Below, piece by piece: positions 36,376-41,564 of a DNA stretch of 41,564 bases; within the stretch, counting starts at the first letter, position 1, and every line of letters begins with the position of its first letter. Source of the stretch: a virus. The DNA is taken from positions 1 to 41,564 of the IMG/VR virus record IMGVR_UViG_3300046792_000051; one strand, given 5' to 3'. The notes below the pieces were generated by a model. The model saw nothing but the letters and a program-made list of their open reading frames with translations. It did not search any database and had not been told where the DNA came from. Both the position numbers and the translations under genes were made by a program.

Positions 36376-36822
36376 TCACCGCACCCCCTCAGCCAGCGCA
36401 CGAATGGCGGCAGCAAGCTCCTCGCATGCATCGCGAGCGGCCCAATCGGCCTCGTCTGCGACTTGGTACTCGGTGCGCTTTTTGTCTGCCAACTTCGCCG
36501 CCTCTTTCAGAACAAGCTTCGTGTATTGCGCGAGCGCGTCAGGCGTGAATATGAGGTTGCCATTCGAGACATACGTCCGATTTCCGTAGTCCTTGACCAC
36601 GACGTAGGTTGCGCCAGCTTCACGCGCCAGCTTCTCCACGTCGAAACCAAGCGCCTCTTTCGACACGTCTTGCGCATGTGTAGAGTCGTTCGGCTTGAGT
36701 GGCTCAAATCTCAGTCCGCAATCTGCGCAAGACCAAAAGCCGCTTGGTGCTCCGGTATCTTCATACACCCATGTTTTTATCGTCGTGTGCTGGCACTTGC
36801 TATCAGTGTCAGTGGTGCTCAT
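36376..36822 (-). CDS. Early protein with N-terminal Cys-rich motif
   Basis: Protein of 148 residues. C-x-H at 10-12 and CADC at about 32-35 (GFWSCADCGLRFEPL) form a zinc-ribbon-like start. The rest is helical (LAREAGATYVVVKDYGNRTY, AADKKRTE-type helices). ATGA overlap with the upstream gene. No family assigned. Confidence 0.65.
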   Translation of the reverse strand: MSTTDTDSKCQHTTIKTWVYEDTGAPSGFWSCADCGLRFEPLKPNDSTHAQDVSKEALGFDVEKLAREAGATYVVVKDYGNRTYVSNGNLIFTPDALAQYTKLVLKEAAKLADKKRTEYQVADEADWAARDACEELAAAIRALAEGVR

Positions 36823-37637
36823 GGTGTGGGTTCCTCCCCGCCAGTGATGCCGGCAGGTGGCGCGGGCAGGGGCATCCAGCTTTCATAAGGGGGCGTGTAG
36901 CTGACGCCGTGGCCGCCGATCATTTCAACGTGTTCGGCGTTGTTATGCCAATCCATCCAGCAGCCTTCCTCCTTGAAATCAAAGCGGTGGCACTCTTCTC
37001 CATCACTGTCTTTCCAGCGGACAACAACGCACTCGGTCATGTCGTCAGGAGCCGACTCAATCGGCAACCACCCTTGCGCCTGCGGTGCTGCCGGGGCGGA
37101 TGAGATCAGCGCAACATAACGGTCGATTTTGTTTTCCGGCACCGCCGCAACAGTAGGGTATGCCGGGGCGGATGAGAGCATGGCGCGGGCTTTGTCTCGA
37201 ATGACGCCAAGCCAATGGCGCCTTGATGCTTTGTCTGATCCGCCCGCCAAGCTGTTCAATGGCTCACTTCCAGCGGTGGCAATGTTCTCGACGAATTCAC
37301 GCCACCCTGCCGGCACCGCTGCCGCTTGCTCCCCTGGATGCGACAACAGCGCATCGCACACCCGCTTCACCACATCCCGATTCGGCGCCTGGTCGCTGAT
37401 CTCTACAAAACCACGCAGCCACTTTGCAGCCGTCTGGGCGTTTGCAAATTGCTCGGGGGTGGGCTGTTGCGCCTGGGGCTTGGTGAGGGCGGCTTGCCAT
37501 GTCAGCCACATCCATTGCGTGTACATGTCGGCAAATTCGTTGCGCTCTTCGCTCCAGTCATCAGCGAAGCTCAAGCCCTCACGTTCACCGATAAGTTTCA
37601 AACCGGTGATAAACGCCTCTCGCTGTGTGTCAGTCAT
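36819..37637 (-). CDS. Early protein with C-terminal DUF551-like domain
   Basis: Predicted 272-residue protein from ATG 37637 (AGGAAGG upstream). The helical N-terminal half (MTDTQREAFITGLKLIGERE) is followed by an Ala/Pro linker. The C-terminal domain starts GWLPIESAPDDMTECVVVRW and ends ESWMPLPAPP, matching DUF551-type domains frequent in phage early operons. Function unknown. Confidence 0.7.
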   Translation of the reverse strand: MTDTQREAFITGLKLIGEREGLSFADDWSEERNEFADMYTQWMWLTWQAALTKPQAQQPTPEQFANAQTAAKWLRGFVEISDQAPNRDVVKRVCDALLSHPGEQAAAVPAGWREFVENIATAGSEPLNSLAGGSDKASRRHWLGVIRDKARAMLSSAPAYPTVAAVPENKIDRYVALISSAPAAPQAQGWLPIESAPDDMTECVVVRWKDSDGEECHRFDFKEEGCWMDWHNNAEHVEMIGGHGVSYTPPYESWMPLPAPPAGITGGEEPTP

Positions 37638-37767
37638 TGGGGTGGGCCTTCCTAAGCAACAGCCAGTCGATGAAATTGAGCCAACGATTCGCGCCAGCAC
37701 ATGATGCAAGGTACCCGCACAAGGCAAGCCCGCAAATAGACAGCACGATGGCGATGATTGCTGTCAT
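37630..37767 (-). CDS. Small membrane protein, 45 residues
   Basis: ATG 37767 overlaps the preceding HTH gene stop (ATGA). An N-terminal transmembrane helix (MTAIIAIVLSICGLALCGYL) precedes a short polar tail with WLNFIDWLLLRKAHPND. The stop lies 8 bases inside the next gene. Family not recognised. Confidence 0.6.
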   Translation of the reverse strand: MTAIIAIVLSICGLALCGYLASCAGANRWLNFIDWLLLRKAHPND

Positions 37768-37973
37768 GCCTCGCCTTTCAAAACCTCGTACAGCGGCACG
37801 GCGCGAAGTCCCAAGGCGTTAAGCGTGGCCTCGCTCGGTGCTACTTTTTTACCGTTCATCAAACGGCTAATAAATGATTTGTCTACGCCAGTTGCAAGCG
37901 CTGCGGCTCTGACGCCGCCGTGCTTGGTGACGATCTTCGTAACCGCTTCTTCAAGTGTCACCAACTTAGCCAT
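37764..37973 (-). CDS. Small HTH regulator
   Basis: Predicted 69-residue protein (MAKLVTLEEAVTKIVTKHGG start) with HTH AAALATGVDKSFISRLMNGK followed by ATLNALGLRAVPLYEVLKGE. This is a Cro/C1-type domain of minimal size. It overlaps the previous gene by 8 bases. It may regulate part of the leftward operon. Confidence 0.75.
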   Translation of the reverse strand: MAKLVTLEEAVTKIVTKHGGVRAAALATGVDKSFISRLMNGKKVAPSEATLNALGLRAVPLYEVLKGEA

Positions 37974-38559
37974 TGCTGCCCCCACCCTGCGATAGCGCCG
38001 ATTGCACGATCTCATTGATCGTCTCTTCGGCTTGTGATCGAGACTGGCCCAGAATGCCAAGATGCACATGCCATGCCGGCTTAATGCGCTCGACAAACTC
38101 GGCAATGCTTGGCTCACTCACCACCGCCCCGGCCTGCTGTTGACCGTCCGCAAAACCTTGTCGATAGTTGACCCAATCAGGCTTGAATGGCGCTGCCTGC
38201 GCTGGTGCTGTAGCTGGCTGCGCGGCGAGGGCTTCCAGGTAGTCGAGAATCGTCGTCAGCGTTTTACGGTGCACCGGGACGTATTCGTTATTGTGCTGAA
38301 CAGCGTCATCGACCCACAGGCGCATGTTGTCCACCAGCTTCTTGCAGCGATCCACCAACCCCACCCGGTCTGCCTGCAACTGACGATCCACCGTAGCGGG
38401 GTCAGGAGGGCATTCGAGGTCCGCTTGATCGGGTGGCGACGGTTGGGCTAGGGCTTCAAACACAACGTCGAGAAGCTCGGCCGTCTGGCTGTTTGTTGTG
38501 TAGCCCAGCTCTCGAAACTTGGTGTGCAACGCCTCTCTCAATTTCGATTCAGTGTTCAT
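37966..38559 (-). CDS. Hypothetical early protein
   Basis: Predicted 197-residue protein from ATG 38559 (ATGA overlap with the previous gene). Helical N-terminus (MNTESKLREALHTKFRELGY), a middle with CKKLVDNMRLWVDDAVQHNN and an Ala/Pro-rich linker. A second helical part contains WVNYRQGFADGQQQAG. Of the type found in phage accessory operons; no domain recognised. Confidence 0.65.
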   Translation of the reverse strand: MNTESKLREALHTKFRELGYTTNSQTAELLDVVFEALAQPSPPDQADLECPPDPATVDRQLQADRVGLVDRCKKLVDNMRLWVDDAVQHNNEYVPVHRKTLTTILDYLEALAAQPATAPAQAAPFKPDWVNYRQGFADGQQQAGAVVSEPSIAEFVERIKPAWHVHLGILGQSRSQAEETINEIVQSALSQGGGSNG

Positions 38560-38891
38560 GACTTTTGCCCCTGATGGCCCATCACCCACGCGTCGTCATT
38601 ACATTCGAGGGCCAGTGGATTTCCTGGGTGAGTGCAACAACCGCACGGCGCGGAAATGAAGCACTCACACCCACGATCACCGTAGACCGCCTCGAAGTCT
38701 TCGTTGTCTGCCGCTGAGTCATCGGTCAGTCGAAGGCGAACCATCTTCGGCGGTTTATCACTGGCTTGCGCACTTGACCAGTCCGAAGCTGATGCGCGCA
38801 TTGGCTCATTCTTTTTTACTGCACGGACTAGTTGGCCGAGATACTTCGGCACGTCGTCGGGCAATCGCATTGCGTTCGGAAGTAGGCTCAC
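38556..38891 (-). CDS. Hypothetical early protein with Cys cluster
   Basis: Predicted 111-residue protein from GTG 38891 (AAGGAG upstream, GTGA overlap). The C-terminal half has CECFISAPCGCCTHPGNP followed by LECND, a dense Cys cluster that may bind metal. No family recognised. Confidence 0.65.
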   Translation of the reverse strand: MSLLPNAMRLPDDVPKYLGQLVRAVKKNEPMRASASDWSSAQASDKPPKMVRLRLTDDSAADNEDFEAVYGDRGCECFISAPCGCCTHPGNPLALECNDDAWVMGHQGQKS

Positions 38892-39802
38892 GGCCGCTCC
38901 TTGATGTTGTGGAGGGATTCGAGGGTGAAAAGAACTGCGAGGGCATAGTCCAGGGTGCTGCGCCCGCGCATAAGTGCCTCGTGCTGCTCATCAGTCATCG
39001 GCACAGGCTTGGCGGGCTGTGTAAGCGGGTGGCATTCAGGAGCATCAACATCAATGCCGAACGTGCCGCCCAAGTCGTACACACCGCGAACGTGCAGATA
39101 CTGTTCAATGCCATCAGGCCAGCGGGCGCGGATCAGATACTCCGGGGTCATTGACGGCCGTGCTGCGGGCTCAGGCTTCGACAGACCATATTCGCGGCCC
39201 ATGTCCCAAGCCTCGCGTGTCGGCTTGCCTTCTGGATATGGGTTGCTCAACTCAGATCGGCGAGCTTGCCCAACGCCCTGTTCATAAGCCGTGGTGATCT
39301 GCAATACCTCGAAGTTGCCAACTTTGGCGGGCTGTGCTGGCTGGGGTGCCGACCACGCTGCCACAGCGCGCCCATACTTGAAGGCAAGCTCTTTGTCCTG
39401 CGGCCTCAAATGCTGACCCGTGGCCGCGTAGTAAAGCTGCTCCAGGTCTTTGTCCGCAACAGCCTCGCCACGCTGCGACAGCGCTTCGAGCCATGCGGCG
39501 TCGCGTTCGGCGAGTAGGGCGTGGATTTGATCGGCGGTGTAGACGTACTGCTTTTTGTCGGTCTTGTAGCCATCCGCAAAGTAGCCCCAAAACTCAGATG
39601 TGTTGGGCGGCGATTGGCGAACTCCGACAATTTCGCCGATGTGCTCAGGCAGCTTCGGCAGGGGTGGGGTGGTGGTCATGTTCTGTTCGTCCTCTTCGCT
39701 TTCTTGGCAATTCGTTCTGCCGCATGAGTCGCATTGAGTGTGGGTAAGGTTCGAGAGTGGGCCTCGCCATATGACGTGGCCGCCGCAATATGAGCACTTC
39801 AC
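38888..39802 (-). CDS. Early protein: zinc ribbon plus hypothetical domain
   Basis: Predicted 304-residue protein from GTG 39802 (GAGGGG upstream, one base after the preceding stop). The first 35 residues form a zinc ribbon (KCSYCGGH and QCDSCGRTNC). A second start at ATG 39679 would give 263 residues without it. Later segments include SQRGEAVADKDLEQLYYAAT and MTPEYLIRARWPDGIEQYLH. Which start is used is unclear; both may be. Confidence 0.6.
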   Translation of the reverse strand: MKCSYCGGHVIWRGPLSNLTHTQCDSCGRTNCQESEEDEQNMTTTPPLPKLPEHIGEIVGVRQSPPNTSEFWGYFADGYKTDKKQYVYTADQIHALLAERDAAWLEALSQRGEAVADKDLEQLYYAATGQHLRPQDKELAFKYGRAVAAWSAPQPAQPAKVGNFEVLQITTAYEQGVGQARRSELSNPYPEGKPTREAWDMGREYGLSKPEPAARPSMTPEYLIRARWPDGIEQYLHVRGVYDLGGTFGIDVDAPECHPLTQPAKPVPMTDEQHEALMRGRSTLDYALAVLFTLESLHNIKERP

Positions 39803-39803
39803 C

Positions 39804-40217
39804 TCACACCCCCTCAGCGCCAAGTGCGGCGCGATTCCTAATGCTTGCGTAGGCGCCATCAAGCAGGCTTCGCAGGCGGGATACTTCTTTCTCAAGATCG
39901 CGATTGTCCTGAACGAGAACGCCATACGCTTCTTTGGCTCCTTCTTCGGCCAATACAAGCATGTCCCGCTCCAGCGTCACGCGGTCAACCTGAGCCAGCA
40001 ACGCCGCCTCACGCTCTGAGCCCATGCCGTTTAGGCGGGCTTGCTCTTGCACTTCGGCGCTGGCGCGGTCTAGGTCTGTGAGTAGGGCGCGCGTGTCATG
40101 CGCGTACTGAGCCTGGGCGCTGCGGGATATCTGGGCATCAACGACGGCAAGCAGTTTGCGCAACCGGCCAACATGGTCGTCGGCGGCCAGCGCCTTGCGT
40201 ATCGGTTCGTGGGTCAT
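39804..40217 (-). CDS. Coiled-coil early protein
   Basis: Predicted 137-residue protein (MTHEPIRKALAADDHVGRLR start), ATGA-coupled to the gene before. Two long helices with heptads (EREAALLAQVDRVTLERDML, NRDLEKEVSRLRSLLDGAYA). No family assigned. Confidence 0.65.
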   Translation of the reverse strand: MTHEPIRKALAADDHVGRLRKLLAVVDAQISRSAQAQYAHDTRALLTDLDRASAEVQEQARLNGMGSEREAALLAQVDRVTLERDMLVLAEEGAKEAYGVLVQDNRDLEKEVSRLRSLLDGAYASIRNRAALGAEGV

Positions 40218-40459
40218 TTGGTCACCTCACCCTTGCTCGGGTCAGAGGCAAGGCCTCGCCAGGGCAGGTTTTGTTTTGATGACGCGAACTCTCGTTCCTT
40301 GCCGACGTTTTCGTCGGAGTAACCAAATGTCTTGCCGTTCCACCAGCATTTGCCGATATTCGATGGTTCTCCTTCTTTTCCATACTCGCGCTCATATGCG
40401 CCCACTCGAACTGGCCTCACCTCAGGCGGAAACCACCCCGTCAATTTCGGATCACTCAC
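40214..40459 (-). CDS. Small early protein
   Basis: Predicted 81-residue protein from GTG 40459 (AGGAG upstream, inside the end of the previous gene). GWFPPEVRPVRVGAYEREYG and CWWNGKTFGY suggest a compact beta domain. Similar small proteins occur in phage accessory regions. Function unknown. Confidence 0.6.
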   Translation of the reverse strand: MSDPKLTGWFPPEVRPVRVGAYEREYGKEGEPSNIGKCWWNGKTFGYSDENVGKEREFASSKQNLPWRGLASDPSKGEVTK

Positions 40460-40799
40460 GGCTTGCTCCTGTTGCGCGGGCGATGGCTGCGCGGGCTTTC
40501 TTGAAGGGTTCATCAAACTCAACGTCGATTCCTGCCGGGTAGTCACTGGATAGATTGGCCGATACATGGCATTCGAGGGCTCGAAGCGCCTCCAACAGAT
40601 CAGGTGCGGCGGCAATCAATGCTGCATTGGCTGCCATCTGTGCTTCATCGGCCTCCTGCGATTCCTCGGTTGCGTGGTTGATGTCAAGCAAGCAAATGCC
40701 GTGATCGAATCCAGGCGCAACAATGGTCGTGTCTGACCAAGAGTTGTTGACGACCTTCCACGGCCCCGGTGTGTGCGCTTTGTTGGGTTGGGTGGGCAT
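40452..40799 (-). CDS. Conserved phage accessory protein (HTPGPW type)
   Basis: Predicted 115-residue protein from ATG 40799 (GGGGAG upstream). KAHTPGPWKVVNNSWSDTTI at the start and AANAALIAAAPDLLEALRAL followed by KARAAIARATG near the end form a pattern common to small phage accessory proteins. Molecular role unknown. Confidence 0.75.
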   Translation of the reverse strand: MPTQPNKAHTPGPWKVVNNSWSDTTIVAPGFDHGICLLDINHATEESQEADEAQMAANAALIAAAPDLLEALRALECHVSANLSSDYPAGIDVEFDEPFKKARAAIARATGASRE

Positions 40800-40801
40800 G
40801 G

Positions 40802-41011
40802 TTACTCCCCTGATGAGCCGTAGCCGTCGCCGTAGCCGTAGCCGTAGCCGTCGCCGGAGCCGTCGCCGTAGCCGGAGCCGTCGCCGGAGCCGTAGCCGTA
40901 GCCGTCGCCGTAGCCGTCGCCGGAGCCGTCGCCGTAGCCGGAGCCGTCGCCGGAGCCGGAGCCGTAGCCGTCGCCGTAGCCGTCGCCGGAGCGAAACGCA
41001 TGCTTAGGCAT
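40802..41011 (-). CDS. (Gly-X)n low-complexity protein, X = Asp, Tyr or Ser
   Basis: Predicted 69-residue protein. After MPKHAFRS every second residue from about 9 to 66 is Gly; the alternate residue is Asp, Tyr or Ser (GDGYGDGYGSGSGDGSGYGD). The ATG overlaps the previous stop, and AAGGAG lies upstream. Codons at X are GAC, TAC or TCC only. Probably disordered; possible metal- or surface-binding or condensate-like behaviour is speculation. Confidence 0.7.
   Translation of the reverse strand: MPKHAFRSGDGYGDGYGSGSGDGSGYGDGSGDGYGDGYGYGSGDGSGYGDGSGDGYGYGYGDGYGSSGE
40813..40992. repeat. Imperfect 6-bp tandem repeat inside the (Gly-X)n gene
   Basis: About 30 consecutive units of the form NNgccg on the plus strand, with the first two bases ta, tc or ga/gg, coding X and Gly. 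Larger blocks (for example tcgccggagccgtcgccg) recur, showing growth by slippage or unequal exchange. The frame is always kept. Confidence 0.85.
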
Positions 41012-41363
41012 GGATTGACTCCTTGGCTTTTGTGCTGCACGGGATCAACTCACACACGCCGGTAAGCGCAATTTCAGGGTTCACCACATCCAGTTTTGAC
41101 TTGGCTTTGTTGATGCCGTTTTGAGCGACACCAGACAATGCAACACCGTCAGCGGCTTTCCATGACCAGAGTCGAGTGCTGTTTTTGAGGATGACGCTCT
41201 CACCGTCAACACTCACGACTTCGCCCGCATGAACGCCAGCCGAATAGCAGCGCGCAATCACGTATCGACCCACAAACGGATGTGCCGATTGAGTGGATTG
41301 CGTTGCGCCAAACAGTGCGGCCAATTCTTTAGTTTGTCCGATAGTCAGTTCATTGATATTCAT
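41004..41363 (-). CDS. DUF6948-like phage protein
   Basis: Predicted 119-residue protein from ATG 41363 (GGAGAG upstream). HPFVGRYVIARCYSAGVHAG, then VILKNSTRLWSWKAADGVAL and a CELIPCS end match the DUF6948-type proteins of phages. Function unknown. It starts 24 bases after the DUF4116 gene stop, in the same operon. Confidence 0.75.
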   Translation of the reverse strand: MNINELTIGQTKELAALFGATQSTQSAHPFVGRYVIARCYSAGVHAGEVVSVDGESVILKNSTRLWSWKAADGVALSGVAQNGINKAKSKLDVVNPEIALTGVCELIPCSTKAKESIHA

Positions 41364-41387
41364 GTTCTCTCCAGTGGTGGGGGTTAC

Positions 41388-41564
41388 TCAGGCTTCAACT
41401 TCAATGCCGACCTTCGCAGCGATTGAAATGAACCACTCCAAAACTTTGACGTACTGCAGCGCGCCGCCATTGGATTCAACAGCCTTGAGGCACACGGCCT
41501 CGGTCTGGTCTTTGACGTACTGCAGCGCGTAGCCATTGGATTCAACAGCCTTGAGGCACACGGC
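41388..41564 (-). CDS. DUF4116-type repeat protein, C-terminal part (runs off contig end)
   Basis: C-terminal continuation of the gene at 1-272. The frame is open at the contig edge, carries one NGY and one NGG unit, then a unique tail VLEWFISIAAKVGIEVEA and TGA at 41390-41388. The number of units between the ends is not resolved by the sequence. Confidence 0.8.
   Translation of the reverse strand, partial: AVCLKAVESNGYALQYVKDQTEAVCLKAVESNGGALQYVKVLEWFISIAAKVGIEVEA
41450..41564. repeat. 66-bp tandem coding repeat, right-hand part
   Basis: Two units at the contig end. Positions 41444-41564 are identical to 53-173. Joining the ends directly does not keep the 66-bp phase; about 25 bases, or an overlap choice, are needed. 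Confidence 0.95.

Noticed and set aside
40723-41007. Plus-strand Arg-Ser repeat protein
   Set aside because: Reverse complement of the (Gly-X)n gene; the minus frame has a ribosome site and fits the operon, the plus frame does not.

Overview
The window is an essentially complete genome of a temperate, lambda-organised, P22-type podovirus, apparently a circular molecule linearised inside a repeat array. The two contig ends share 121 identical bases (53-173 and 41444-41564), and one repeat gene runs off both ends. The DNA is GC-rich. The attP carries the 3' half of a tRNA-Leu(UAA) gene with an encoded CCA. Gene content suggests a betaproteobacterial (Burkholderiales-like) host; that host call is inference.

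Control region (about 3.1-6.3 kb). A CI-like repressor (4819-5418, minus) faces a small Cro-like gene (5491-5706, plus) across three evenly spaced operators. The same 18-bp palindrome type occurs three times at 3128-3189, upstream of the leftward operon. This is a lambda-like OL/OR layout. A PDZ lipoprotein gene follows the repressor in the same transcript and so is probably expressed in the lysogen. A HicB/HicA-like pair lies between the two operator clusters.

Leftward operon. From 3091 down to 381 it encodes small proteins, a YqaJ-type exonuclease and RecT. It then crosses a terminator and the contig join (DUF4116-type repeat gene), and runs from 41363 to 34289 through many tightly overlapping small genes, an orphan adenine methyltransferase, an excisionase-like gene and a tyrosine integrase. 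It ends at attP (about 34.07-34.28 kb).

Rightward operon. After cro come small early genes, a phage-encoded DnaN-like sliding clamp, a DUF1376/DnaT-like replication protein, a DnaC-like loader, zinc proteins, an HNH protein, DUF4406 and RusA. Next come the terminases and the P22-like morphogenesis block: portal, scaffold, coat, gp4, a beta-helix-type spike, gp10 and the ejection proteins with a transglycosylase domain. A second spike/fibre with a P22 head-binding domain, a fibre chaperone, a holin and an embedded Rz/Rz1 pair follow. No dedicated endolysin is recognisable.

Most unusual points: the phage sliding clamp together with two small phage proteins that carry clamp-binding-like peptides at their extreme termini; a 2OG-hydroxylase plus GNAT cassette inside the virion operon; the 66-bp repeat gene at the contig junction; a (Gly-X)n protein; and a structured leader before the coat gene.
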